NCBI GenBank assembly: GCA_015488215.1
Contig: WFOE01000255.1
Span: forward strand, 1 to 61,189
Source of the DNA: Planctomycetales bacterium
GTDB lineage: Bacteria; Planctomycetota; Planctomycetia; Pirellulales; S012-138
Length of the DNA: 61,189 nt
Direction of reading: 5' to 3'
Shown: one piece after another, positions 45,822 to 53,900 of the stretch
How positions within the stretch are numbered: the stretch's first letter is position 1
Layout of the letters: each line of letters starts with the position of its first letter
Program-made: the position numbers and the translations under genes
The notes under the pieces: generated by a model
What the model was told of the DNA's origin: nothing
Database searches by the model: none
The model's input: the letters and a program-made list of their open reading frames with translations, nothing else

Positions 45822-47064
45822 CGGAACCTCTGCACAACCCCTGCTATTGAGGCTACACTGTACCCATTGTACCCATTACCGGCATGAAAATCTTCCCGCA
45901 GCCCACGGAAGGAGTCGTGCATGTCGCTCCCCTCACAACGTACCTTCGCCACGGCTGGGTTCGACCGCCGTCGCAAGACCACCCGGCGGCACCAGTTTCT
46001 GCAAACGATGAACCAGGTCATGCCCTGGCAGGAGCTCTGCGACTGGTCGAGCCTTTCTATCCCAAAGGGGAAGGCCCCGGCCGGCGACCCAAGCCGCTGC
46101 TGTGGATGCTCAAACTCTACTTCCTCCAGATCTGGTACTCCCTTTCCGACCCGCAGACCGAAGAGCTGATGCACGACTCGCACGCCGTGCAGCAGTTTTT
46201 GGGCCTGGACCTGGGCCGGGACGACCCGTCGGACGAGACGACCATCCTGCGGTTCCGCCACCTCGTCGAAAAACACCGCCTGGGGCCGAAGATGCTGCAG
46301 GTGGTCAACCACCACCTGGCTTCGCACGGGATCAAGGTGCACCAGGGGACGATCGTCGATGCCACGCTGATTTCCGCTCCCACCTCGAAGAAGAACCGCT
46401 CCCAGAGCCGCGACCCGGAGATGGGCAGCACGCGGAAAGGAAACCAGTGGCACTTTGGGGCGAAGGTTCACGTGGGGGTGGACAGCCGGACGAAGGTGAT
46501 TCATTCGCTGTCGGTAACAGGGGCCAACGTGCACGACAGCCGCCCGTTGCCCGAGCTGTTGCACGGGCAGGAGAAGCGGGTTTATGGGGACCGGGCCTAT
46601 GTGGGCCAGCGTGAGGCGATCCGGCGGAAGGCGCCTGGGGCGAAGGATTTTACGCAGCGACGTGCGGCGCGAGGCCGTCCCTTGAGCGAGGCGGAGCGGG
46701 CGGGAAACCGCTGGAAGTCGCGTGTGCGTAGTCGGGTGGAGCACGTGTTTGGGGTGATGAAGCACGTGTTTAGGTGGCGACGGGGCCGATTTCGGGGGCT
46801 GGAGAAGAATCTTCAATACGCCTGGCGGTGGTGGCGAGTGTCAATATTTATTTATCTTCACCGCCGGAGATTGTTGAGGCGAGCGGCGTCGCCAGGCGTG
46901 AGTTAGCGGATCGCGGTGCGCGCCGCGTCGGCGTAGAGGGGCCGGAAAGGGCTTAGATCATCTGAAAAAAAGGAGCATCTGTGGAGATAAATCTTTGTAA
47001 AATGATTCCTAAACACTTAGGCACCCCTTATTCTGCTGATTTGGTGGGTTGTTCAGAGGTTCCG
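45822..47064 (+). mobile_element. IS5-group insertion sequence (about 1.24 kb)
   Basis: The ends are imperfect inverted repeats: CGGAACCTCTGCACAACCC on the left and the reverse complement CGGAACCTCTGAACAACCC on the right (47046-47064), 18 of 19 bases alike. TA flanks both ends, which may be a target duplication. It encodes a frameshifted IS5-type transposase. About 100 bases before its right end (46950-47046) are AT-rich and unlike the rest, so the element may carry foreign DNA. Confidence 0.8.
45921..46906 (+). pseudogene. IS5-group transposase, interrupted by one frameshift
   Basis: The N-terminal part (from ATG 45921) reads RTFATAGFDRRRKTTRRHQFLQ...PWQELCD in one frame. Near 46046 the family sequence continues in another frame as LVEPFYPKGEGPGRRPKPLLWMLKLYFLQIWYSLSDP, so about one base has been lost. 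The DDE part has IVDATLISAPTSKKN (first Asp), VHDSRPLPELLHG, VYGDRAYVG (second Asp) and a C-terminal RVEHVFGVMKHVF with the Glu. Apart from the shift the gene looks complete. A programmed shift is possible but no slippery run is present at the site. Confidence 0.8.
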
Positions 47065-47067
47065 TAA
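46981..47067 (+). CDS. Short AT-rich ORF, 28 residues
   Basis: A GTG at 46981 with AAGGAG five bases upstream opens a frame that reads MEINLCKMIPKHLGTPYSAD and then runs through the right end of the IS to a TAA at 47065-47067. The ribosome site is excellent, but the length is small and the last residues are encoded by IS terminal sequence. It may be the 5' remnant of a foreign gene. No homologue is recognised. Confidence 0.35.
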   Translation: MEINLCKMIPKHLGTPYSADLVGCSEVP

Positions 47068-47087
47068 GAAGGAGGTTGACTTGTCAA

Positions 47088-47465
47088 ATGAAAGAAGTAA
47101 TACAACTGGTCATATCATGGCCAATGGCTGTTATTGTCGGCATTCTCGTTTTACGAAGCCCTATAAGAATTCTTATAGAAAGACTAATAAGGTCGGAATC
47201 AGGGAAAGCAAAAATAGGCCCAGTTGAAATCGAATTAGGCAAATTAGCTGAAGAAGGGCAGCAGGCTGTACACAATCTAAATCGACTGAACTTACTGATG
47301 GCAGAATCTAGATTGCTTGAGCTTGAGATTGTGGAAAGCAGGTTTGGCCCTTTCTTTTCTCCTGAACAAAGAAAAAGAATGCAAAATCATATTAAGGAAC
47401 TAAATAAACTGATTGAAGCAGCTAACAAGGCAATTTCAGCCGACGCTCGTACCTCGCGCGGCTGA
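47088..47465 (+). CDS. Small AT-rich membrane-anchored protein of unknown function
   Basis: The 125-residue product has one N-terminal transmembrane helix (VISWPMAVIVGILVLRSPI, about 6-25), then a basic stretch, GKAKIGPVEIELGKLAEEG, and a helical, coiled-coil-like domain (NRLNLLMAESRLLELEIVESRFGPFFSPEQRKRMQNHIKEL). Homologous small hypothetical proteins occur widely in bacteria as far as I recall, without known function. Codon use is AT-rich, unlike every neighbour, so it was probably acquired by transfer. AAGGAGG lies 12 bases before the ATG. The last ten codons are GC-rich again and may be altered by the IS insertion 13 bases downstream. Confidence 0.65.
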   Translation: MKEVIQLVISWPMAVIVGILVLRSPIRILIERLIRSESGKAKIGPVEIELGKLAEEGQQAVHNLNRLNLLMAESRLLELEIVESRFGPFFSPEQRKRMQNHIKELNKLIEAANKAISADARTSRG

Positions 47466-47478
47466 TTTGCGACGTTAG

Positions 47479-48326
47479 GACATGTGGACACCCCTTGGGC
47501 AGATTGGGTAAAGCAGGTGACCTTTACCCGTCACGGAGGACGCCGTCATGGAACACTGTTATGAGCTGAGCGATGCCCAGTGGGAGCAAGTCCAGCCCGT
47601 GCTGCTCAGCGGACGTCCCGGTACGCCGGGCATCAACACAGACAACCGCCTGTTCATCAATGTGGTGCTTTGGATTCTCTGGACCGGATCGCCCTGGCGC
47701 GCGTTGCCGGAACGGTTCGGCAAATGGAACTCGGTTTACCGTCGCTTTGCTCGTTGGGCTTAAAAGGGCTACTGGCAAAAGGTGGTGGAGGTCTTGTCAC
47801 AGTCGCCGGAGATGGAATGGCTAATCGTGGACTCGACGGTGATTCGAGCACACCAGCATTCGGCTGGTAAAAAAGGGGGGCCGAAGACTCCGCAGACCAG
47901 GCGCTGGGGCATTCTCGATTGGTCTGACGACCAAGGTGCGCGTGGGGGTCAACCGGCAGGGAGAAGTGGTTCGAGTTCAATTGAGTGCAGGGCAACGCAG
48001 TGATATTTCTCAAGCCGACGTATGGGGCTTTGGATTGAGTTTTGATGTTTTGATTGCGGACAAGGGTTACGACAGCGACAAGTTTATTGAGAATGTGAAG
48101 CGGGACCAGGGAGCCGAGATAGTAATCCAGCCGCGTAAGAATCGCCGGGAGCCGCGGGAGGTGGACCTGGAGAAGTACCGGGAGCGGAATGCGGTGGACC
48201 GACTCTTCAACCGGGTGAAACCTTTCCGGCCAGGGGCCACGCGGTACGACAAGACAGCCCAGAACTATTTGGCTTTCTGGCACTTGGCGTGCGTGCACCT
48301 GCTCCTACGATGAGTGTCCACACGTT
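47479..48326 (+). mobile_element. IS5-family (IS427-like) insertion sequence, degenerate
   Basis: The 848-base element runs from GACATGTGGACAC to GTGTCCACACGTTC, imperfect inverted repeats (11 of 13 alike). The right flank is CTAG and the left flank TTAG. The transposase reading frame is broken. An 83-base copy of its left end lies at 45739, after another CTAG. Confidence 0.85.
47548..48313 (+). pseudogene. IS427-like transposase, decayed
   Basis: Frame 1 gives MEHCYELSDAQWEQVQPVLL...WRALPERFGKWNSVYRRFARWA, then a TAA at 47761-47763, then continues in the same frame with VVEVLSQSPEMEWLIVDSTVIRAHQHSAGKKGG. At an A6G6 run (about 47869-47880) the family sequence moves to the -1 frame (ADQALGHSR), as in two-ORF IS427 elements that use programmed frameshifting. 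A further one-base loss near 47917 moves it to the frame of LTTKVRVGVNRQGEVVRVQLSAGQRSD...IADKGYDSDKF...RERNAVDRLFNRVKPFR. The internal stop and the second shift mean this copy cannot make transposase. Confidence 0.8.
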
Positions 48327-48330
48327 CTAG

Positions 48331-48453
48331 GAGCCGCGGGAGCGTGAAGGCTTAGGGGCTTGGTGGGATGCAGGAGGAAACGCCAACCGGTACGGATAAG
48401 CGTCGACTGGCCACCCCCCTCACGCCTCCACGCCTTCAGGCCTTTCCCCCTTC
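48331..48453. repeat. Intergenic spacer with G-rich repeat module
   Basis: The spacer after the IS and before the end of metE holds GGGAGCGTGAAGGCTTAGGGGCTTGG, a version of the module at 5461, and its near inverse CACGCCTCCACGCCTTCAGGCC. The inverse pair may form a hairpin at the end of metE. No gene is seen. Confidence 0.45.
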
Positions 48454-50742
48454 TTAGCCCTTGGCCGTCACTTCTTCGCGGACCTGGCGGGCCGCTTCGA
48501 CCATGTTCTTTAGCGAAGGAATCACTTCCTCGTAACGACGCGTTTTGAGCCCGCAGTCCGGGTTCACCCACACCTGTTCCACCGGCAGGCATTCCAGGGT
48601 GGCGCGGATTTTGTTCGCCATGAACTCCACGGTGGGGATGTTCGGGCTGTGGATGTCGTACACGCCGGGGCCGATCTGGGCCGGGTAGTGATAATCGCGC
48701 AGTGCCCGCACAATCGCCCCGTCGCTGCGGGCGTCCTCGATGCTAATGACGTCGGCGTCCAGTTGGGCGATGGCGTCGATAATCGGGCCGAACTCGCTGT
48801 AGCACATGTGGGTGTGAATCTGCGTGGTGTCCTTGACCCCGCTGGTGGCCAGGCGAAACGCCCGCACGGCCCAGCGCAGGTAGTCGTCCCAATCGGCGCG
48901 GCGCAGCGGCAGCCCTTCGCGGAAGGCCGGCTCGTCCACCTGGATGACGCGCAAGTGGGCCTGCTGCTCCAGGTCGCGCACTTCGTCGCGGATGGCCAGC
49001 GCCAGTTGGTAGGCCACTTCTTCCCGCGGGATGTCTTCCCGCACGAAGCTCCACTGGAGGATGGTCACCGGGCCGGTCAGCATCCCTTTGACCGGCTTGG
49101 CAGTCAGGCTCTGGGCGTATTGGGCTTCGTCCAGAGTCATCGGCTGGGTGCGGACCACGTCGCCGAAGATAATCGGCGGCCGCACGCACCGCGAACCGTA
49201 GCTCTGCACCCAGGCCAGTTGCGTGGTCACGCAGCCCTGGAGCCGTTCGCCGAAGTACTGCACCATGTCGTTGCGTTCCGGCTCGCCGTGGACCAGTACG
49301 TCCAGGCCAATCTCCTCCTGCAACTGGATGACGTACTTAATCTCTTCCAGGATGCGGCGGCGGTAGCCTTCCGGGTCCTGTTTGGCGTTGGCTCGGGCCT
49401 TGCGCAGCTCGGGCGTTTGCGGGAACGAGCCGATGGTGGTGGTGGGCAGGGGAGGAAGTTTCAGCTCGGCCCGTTGCAGCGGATCCCGCTGGGCGTAAGG
49501 GGTGCGCTGGAAATCCTCTTCCCGCAGTTGGCCCACGCGGCGGCGCACCTCGTCCTGTACCCGTTGGGGATGATCCATCCAGCGGCTGTGGGTCTCGCGG
49601 GCTCGGCTCCAGCCCGGCTCGGCCGCTTCCGGGCCGTGGCGCAGGGCCTGGGCCAGCAGGTGCAGTTCTTCGAGCCGCTGCCGGGCGAAGCTCAGCCCGT
49701 CCTTGATCTCCTGTGGCAGCTCGGTTTCCAGTTCCACGTCTTCGGGCAGGTGGAACAAGTTGCAGGAGCTGGAAAGCCAGAGCCGTTCCGGGGCCAGGTG
49801 CGGTTCGATCTGCTCGCGCACCAGTTGGAAGACCGCTTCCAGGTCGCTGCGCCAGACGTTCCGGCCGTCCACCACGCCGGCCACGAGCAGTTTGTCCTGG
49901 GGAAATCCGTGCTGGGCCAGGGCTTGCAGGTTTTCCTCGCGTCCGCGAACGAAATCCAGCCCCAGCCCGGCCACCGGCAGCCGGACCAACTGTTCGTACA
50001 CCGGTCCCACGCCGCCGTAGCTGGTGTGCAGAAGAATCTGCGCCGGCAGATCGGCCAGGGCTTCGTAAGCAGCCTGGACGGCGGGCCATTCTTCGGCCGG
50101 AACGTCACAGACCAGGTACGACTCGTCCAGGTGAAACACCTCGGCCCCCTGGTCAATCAGTTGCTGCACGCCCTGGCGATAGACGCCGATGAGCCGTTCC
50201 ATGGTTTGGGCCACGGCCGGGCCTTCGAGCTTGGCCAGCTTGAGAAACGTATAAGGCCCGATGAGGACCACTTTCAGCCGGTCGGTCACTTGCCGAGCCC
50301 GTTGCCATTTGTCCAGCAGAAGCTGGCCGTTCAGGGAGAACTCCTGGGGCAGCTCCGGCACCAGGTAGTGGTAGTTGGTGTCGAACCACTTGGTCATTTC
50401 CAGCGGGGCGATGCCCTGGTAGCCTCGGGCCAGGGCGTAGTAGAGCGTAGGCGTGACCTGCCGGCCCTGTTCTTCCCACAGCGACTGGAACCGCTCCGGG
50501 ATGCAACCCAACCACAGCGCGGCGTCCAGCACCTGGTCGTAGAGGGCAAAGTCGCCCACGGGGAGCAGTTCCAAGTGGCCGTCCCGTTGCCGCTGCAACT
50601 GGCTGGTTTGCAGTTGCCCAATCCGCTCCAGGAACTCCTCCTCGGAGAGCTTGCCGGACCAGTAGCCTTCGAGTGTGCGTTTGTATTCCCGGCGGGGGCC
50701 CAGTCGCGGGTAGCCCGGCACGGTGGTCGTGTACGGCTGCAT
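48454..50742 (-). CDS. metE: Cobalamin-independent methionine synthase
   Basis: MetE transfers a methyl group from 5-methyltetrahydropteroyl-polyglutamate to homocysteine. The 762 residues have the two-barrel layout: N-terminal TTTVPGYPRLGPRREYKR, a linker, and the catalytic C-terminal barrel with LPTTTIGSFPQT, VHGEPERNDMVQYFGE, QVDEPAFREGLPLR, IHTHMCYSEF (zinc His and Cys) and VNPDCGLKTRRYEE (third zinc Cys). The ATG at 50742 has GGAG nine bases upstream; a TTG at 50751 is the longer alternative. The leader (50743-51000) contains a possible riboswitch and terminator. Confidence 0.96.
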   Translation of the reverse strand: MQPYTTTVPGYPRLGPRREYKRTLEGYWSGKLSEEEFLERIGQLQTSQLQRQRDGHLELLPVGDFALYDQVLDAALWLGCIPERFQSLWEEQGRQVTPTLYYALARGYQGIAPLEMTKWFDTNYHYLVPELPQEFSLNGQLLLDKWQRARQVTDRLKVVLIGPYTFLKLAKLEGPAVAQTMERLIGVYRQGVQQLIDQGAEVFHLDESYLVCDVPAEEWPAVQAAYEALADLPAQILLHTSYGGVGPVYEQLVRLPVAGLGLDFVRGREENLQALAQHGFPQDKLLVAGVVDGRNVWRSDLEAVFQLVREQIEPHLAPERLWLSSSCNLFHLPEDVELETELPQEIKDGLSFARQRLEELHLLAQALRHGPEAAEPGWSRARETHSRWMDHPQRVQDEVRRRVGQLREEDFQRTPYAQRDPLQRAELKLPPLPTTTIGSFPQTPELRKARANAKQDPEGYRRRILEEIKYVIQLQEEIGLDVLVHGEPERNDMVQYFGERLQGCVTTQLAWVQSYGSRCVRPPIIFGDVVRTQPMTLDEAQYAQSLTAKPVKGMLTGPVTILQWSFVREDIPREEVAYQLALAIRDEVRDLEQQAHLRVIQVDEPAFREGLPLRRADWDDYLRWAVRAFRLATSGVKDTTQIHTHMCYSEFGPIIDAIAQLDADVISIEDARSDGAIVRALRDYHYPAQIGPGVYDIHSPNIPTVEFMANKIRATLECLPVEQVWVNPDCGLKTRRYEEVIPSLKNMVEAARQVREEVTAKG

Positions 50743-50859
50743 GAGCTCCAACTCCTGTGTTTATCCTGTGGCGGTAGAAGAACAGCAGGGGGCAAAGCGG
50801 CACCCTGGGGACGGCGATTCCCCCCGGCCGACGTGCAGGCCAATGGGTGTTGTTACACC

Positions 50860-50887
50860 AAAAAAGCCCGGGGAAGTAAAGCCCCCG
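50860..50887 (-). terminator. Candidate attenuator hairpin in the metE leader
   Basis: On the minus strand CGGGG, a nine-base loop, CCCCG, then GGC and six T residues form an intrinsic-terminator-like structure about 118 bases before the metE start. The stem is only five pairs but all G-C. Placed after the candidate aptamer, it would allow transcription attenuation. Confidence 0.4.
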
Positions 50888-50992
50888 TGCGGCGGAGCCT
50901 GGCAGCCGCGGGCATGCGGCGGGGGAGCACCTCGGTTGCTTTACCCGAGGGTTGCCGGTGCGTATTCTGGCCTCTGGTGCCCGTGCAGTCAT
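50888..50992 (-). promoter_or_regulatory. Candidate SAM-I-like riboswitch aptamer upstream of metE
   Basis: On the minus strand the leader reads GGCAACC (50956-50950), then a perfect hairpin CTCGG-loop-CCGAG (50949-50931), then GGTGCTCC (from 50931). In SAM-I riboswitches CGGCAACC, a hairpin and AAGGUGCUAAUUCC occur in just this order. Upstream GGGCACCAGAGGCCAGAA weakly echoes the GGGAC-GGCCC-GAA part. A P1 closing stem could not be traced by eye, so this may be a variant, a relative (SAM-IV type) or chance. Confidence 0.35.
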
Positions 50993-51040
50993 CCGTTGGT
51001 CCTGCACGAGGTTTTCCCGCTGCAAACAAGGAGCCCTGCC

Positions 51041-52687
51041 ATGTTTCACCACCCCGCCTGGCACAAGAGGAACCCTGCCCCTGCCCCGTTTGCTGGCCTG
51101 GCCGGTGCGGCGTCTGGCCGTCCGGGGTGGCTTGTTGCCGCGGCGTTGTCGCTGGTTCTGGGGTTTGCCGTTGCGGAAGCGGCAAGGGCCGAAGCCCAAG
51201 AGCCCTACCGAATCGGTTCCCGCCGCGAGCTGTTCGTGGACTCCTTTCTTATCCATCGGCTGGAAAACGCTCGCTTGCAGCTCCATCATCCCGTGCCGCG
51301 TCAGGTGGCGCTGGTGCACGACGCCCCCTGGGAAGGCACCGGCTGCGGCTATCACAGCGTGTTCTTCGACGGGAAGAAGTACCGCATGTACTACAAAGCC
51401 TGGCACCTGGAAGTTTCCCAGGGGAAGCTCAACGCCGGGCGGCATCCTCTTTACTGCTGCTACGCCGAAAGCGAAGACGGCATCCGTTGGGTCAAACCCA
51501 AGCTGGGGCTGCATGAGTTCCAGGGCTCGAAGGAAAACAACATCGTGCTGGCCTACGGCACGCTGGACGGGGTGCTTATCGACCCGGGCCACGTGGCCGT
51601 GTTTCTGGACACCCGGCCGGGCGTGCCTCCAGAGGGGCGCTTCAAGGCGGTGGTTCGCTGTCCTCGGCCGCACGGGCTGGTGGTGCTGCAATCGCCCGAT
51701 GGGCTCCGCTGGCGCGTGCTTTCGCGCAAGGTGTTGTTCGTGGGCCGCGGGGCGTTCGATTCGCAGAACCTGGCCTTTTGGGACCCCGTGCTGGGCAAGT
51801 ACCGGGCTTACTGGCGCATTTTCAGCCAGGGCAAGCGGGCCATCCGCACGGCCACTTCGCCCGACCTCATCCATTGGAGCGACTTTGCCGACTTGCGCTA
51901 CGAGGACTCGCCCGCGGAGCATCTCTACACGAACCAGATTAAGCCCTACTTCCGGGCGCCGCATCTGCTGATCGGTTTCCCCACCCGGTACGTGGAGCGT
52001 GGCTGGTCCCCCACGATGGAAGAACTGCCCCAGCCGGAGCTGCGGCGGCTGCGTTCTTCGGCCGTGCAGCGTTACGGGACGGCCATTACCGAAGGGCTGC
52101 TGATGGCCAGCCGCGACGGCGTGCTTTTCCGCCGCTGGAACGAAGCGTTCCTGCGCCCCGGGCCGGAACGGCCCGGCACCTGGCACTACGGTCATCAGTA
52201 CATCGCCTGGCACGTGGTTCAGACTCGGGGTTCGCTGCCCGGGGCTCCGCCGGAACTTTCCCTCTACGCCACGGAACGTTACTGGCACGGTCCCGGCACG
52301 GTATTGCGGCGTTACACGCTGCGGTTGGACGGGTTTGTCTCGGTCAACGCTCCGCTTTCCGGCGGCGAACTGGTTACCCGGCCGTTGGTCTTCCAGGGGG
52401 AGCAGTTGCACCTGAACTTCGCCACCTCGGCGGCCGGTTCGATTCGCGTGGAGATTCAGGACGCCCAGGGCCGGCCGCTGCCAGGCTTTGGTCTGGCGGA
52501 GTGTTATGAACTTTTCGGCGATACGGTGGATCGCGTGGTGCGGTGGAAGTCCGGCTCTTCGGTCAGAAAGCTGGCCGGGAAGGTGGTGCGGTTGCGGTTC
52601 GTGCTGCGCGATGCGGACCTTTACTCCTTCCGCTTCGCCCCGCGGGAAAAGAGCTCCGAAAAAGGTAAACCTGCAAGCGCACACTAA
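51041..52687 (+). CDS. Secreted protein with predicted five-bladed-propeller (glycosidase-like) fold
   Basis: The 548 residues start with a signal or anchor (PGWLVAAALSLVLGFAVAEAARAEA). The body repeats the pattern of GH32/GH43/GH130-like propellers: RELFVDSFLIHRLENA, GYHSVFFDGKKYRMYYKAWH, CCYAESEDGIRWVKPKLGL, VLQSPDGLRWRVLS, NLAFWDPVLGKYRAYWRIF, RTATSPDLIHWSDF. A beta-sandwich follows (LHLNFATSAAGSIRVEIQDAQGRPLPGF). Such proteins are numerous in planctomycetes and probably bind or cut glycans. The catalytic acids could not be assigned. AAGGAG lies before the ATG. Confidence 0.75.
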   Translation: MFHHPAWHKRNPAPAPFAGLAGAASGRPGWLVAAALSLVLGFAVAEAARAEAQEPYRIGSRRELFVDSFLIHRLENARLQLHHPVPRQVALVHDAPWEGTGCGYHSVFFDGKKYRMYYKAWHLEVSQGKLNAGRHPLYCCYAESEDGIRWVKPKLGLHEFQGSKENNIVLAYGTLDGVLIDPGHVAVFLDTRPGVPPEGRFKAVVRCPRPHGLVVLQSPDGLRWRVLSRKVLFVGRGAFDSQNLAFWDPVLGKYRAYWRIFSQGKRAIRTATSPDLIHWSDFADLRYEDSPAEHLYTNQIKPYFRAPHLLIGFPTRYVERGWSPTMEELPQPELRRLRSSAVQRYGTAITEGLLMASRDGVLFRRWNEAFLRPGPERPGTWHYGHQYIAWHVVQTRGSLPGAPPELSLYATERYWHGPGTVLRRYTLRLDGFVSVNAPLSGGELVTRPLVFQGEQLHLNFATSAAGSIRVEIQDAQGRPLPGFGLAECYELFGDTVDRVVRWKSGSSVRKLAGKVVRLRFVLRDADLYSFRFAPREKSSEKGKPASAH

Positions 52688-52781
52688 AAGCCGTTTCGTG
52701 CCCGGTGCAGGAATCTCGGGTGGCTGCGGCCCGCCGCACGGTCGTGTGGCCCGCCGCGCTGGCAGAGGGCCGCGGGCGAAG

Positions 52782-52787
52782 TACAAT
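52782..52787 (+). promoter_or_regulatory. Candidate -10 element TACAAT before the DUF1080 gene
   Basis: GTACAATGGG at 52781-52790 is identical to the ten bases at 56811-56820, which also precede a plus-strand gene by a short leader. No matching -35 box was found. Confidence 0.35.
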
Positions 52788-52857
52788 GGGCGCCGTATTC
52801 CTCCCGCGGCCGGAAACTCTCCGGCCCGATGAAACTTCCCCAGTAAGGAGCCCACCC

Positions 52858-53499
52858 ATGCGAAGCATTGCCCCCCTGAGCCTGGTGCTGGTTTGCGTGT
52901 CCCTGGTTGCCCAGCCGGCCCGAGCGGAAGAGTGGATCTCCCTGTTCAACGGCAAGGACCTCAGCGGCTGGCAGGGCGACCTGAAAGGCTACGTGGTCCA
53001 GGATGGGATGATTGTCGCCACGCCCAAGAGCCACAATCTGTTCACCAAGCAGCAGTACGGGGATTTCGACCTGTACCTGGAGTTCCGGCTTACGCCCGGG
53101 GCCAACAACGGCATTGCCGTGCGGGCGCCGCTGACGGGGCATCCCACCTTCGACGGCAACGAAATCCAGATTCTGGACGATTACGCTCCCCGGTATAAGA
53201 ACCTTAAGCCCTACCAGTACTGCGGCAGTCTCTACGGGGTGGTGCCGGCCAAACGCGGACATCTGAAACCGGCCGGGCAATGGAACCAGATGCTCATTTC
53301 GATGCGTGGGCGGCACGTGCGGGTGAAGCTCAACGGCACGGTGATTGTCGATGCCGACATCGACAAGGCCGCCCCGGGCGGAAAGACCATGGATCACCGC
53401 CCTCATCCGGGACTGAAACGCTCCCGAGGCTACATCGGCTTTCTGGGCCACGGCACCCGGGTGGATTTCCGCAACATCCGCATCCGGGCATACGACTAG
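52858..53499 (+). CDS. Secreted DUF1080 (3-keto-disaccharide hydrolase-type) protein
   Basis: The 213-residue protein has a signal peptide (LSLVLVCVSLVAQPARA) and then the DUF1080 LamG-like fold from start to end: WISLFNGKDLSGWQGDLKGYVVQDGMIVATP, DFDLYLEFRLTPGANNGIAVRAP, GNEIQILDDYAPRY, CGSLYGVVPAKRG, WNQMLISMRGRHVRVKLNGTVIVDAD, RGYIGFLGHGTRVDFRNIRIR. DUF1080 proteins were linked to glucoside 3-dehydrogenation and cleavage. AAGGAG lies before the ATG. Runs in the same direction as the propeller protein, 170 bases downstream, with a possible promoter between. Confidence 0.92.
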   Translation: MRSIAPLSLVLVCVSLVAQPARAEEWISLFNGKDLSGWQGDLKGYVVQDGMIVATPKSHNLFTKQQYGDFDLYLEFRLTPGANNGIAVRAPLTGHPTFDGNEIQILDDYAPRYKNLKPYQYCGSLYGVVPAKRGHLKPAGQWNQMLISMRGRHVRVKLNGTVIVDADIDKAAPGGKTMDHRPHPGLKRSRGYIGFLGHGTRVDFRNIRIRAYD

Positions 53500-53530
53500 G
53501 TGCGTAGCAACTGGTTGTCGGCCGGCACAG

Positions 53531-53900
53531 GTGGCGGAGTTCCCGGCAAACCGCCGGCTTTGGAAGGCGTGGAGGCTTGGGGGGATGCGGGGAGAGCTTT
53601 TGCTCCGGTGGTCTTGTGTCTTGCGTCTTGGGCAGGAGCTTCCGCTCCGAAGCAAGAACAATCGCCGACTCTCGCCATCGGCGAGCCGCCAGCTTTAGTT
53701 GGCAGAGGAAAACAACCGCACGCGTTTATCTTCGGCTCTCCCTGGACTGAAGTCCGGGGCTCGCCGGGTTAAAGCCAGCGAGCGGCATGCGCGGTATCTC
53801 CGCACCAGCGGATAAACAATCGCTCGTGCTCGTGTTCGGCAGCCTGTTCTCGTTGATCAAGAATCGGCAGGCCACCGACTTCAGTCGGCGGGGGAAGACG
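53531..53900. repeat. Dispersed repeat block, copy 5
   Basis: The block begins with a module (53531-53583) about 85% like 61136-61189 and then carries GGAGCTTCCGCTCC near 53636. It has three 20-base palindromes: 53686-53705 (CCGCCAGCTTTAGTTGGCAG), about 53742-53759 around GGACTGAAGTCC, and 53872-53891 (CCACCGACTTCAGTCGGCGG). No coding frame in it is credible. Confidence 0.7.

Noticed and set aside
47761-48003. Selenocysteine or recoding in the IS427-like transposase
   Set aside because: The stop at 47761 is TAA, not TGA, and a separate base loss follows, so this is decay, not recoding.
50888-50992. SAH riboswitch upstream of metE
   Set aside because: GAGGTGCT and CCAGGCTC recall the SAH class, but the required CCGAG with CTCGG pairing is absent (CTCCG is found), and SAH switches control ahcY more than metE.
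48649-51516. 955-codon plus-strand frame opposite metE
   Set aside because: It is antisense to metE. The lack of stops follows from codon bias.
50153-52855. 900-codon minus-strand frame across the propeller-protein gene
   Set aside because: Antisense to a secreted protein with a signal peptide and ribosome site; the frame also runs into metE.
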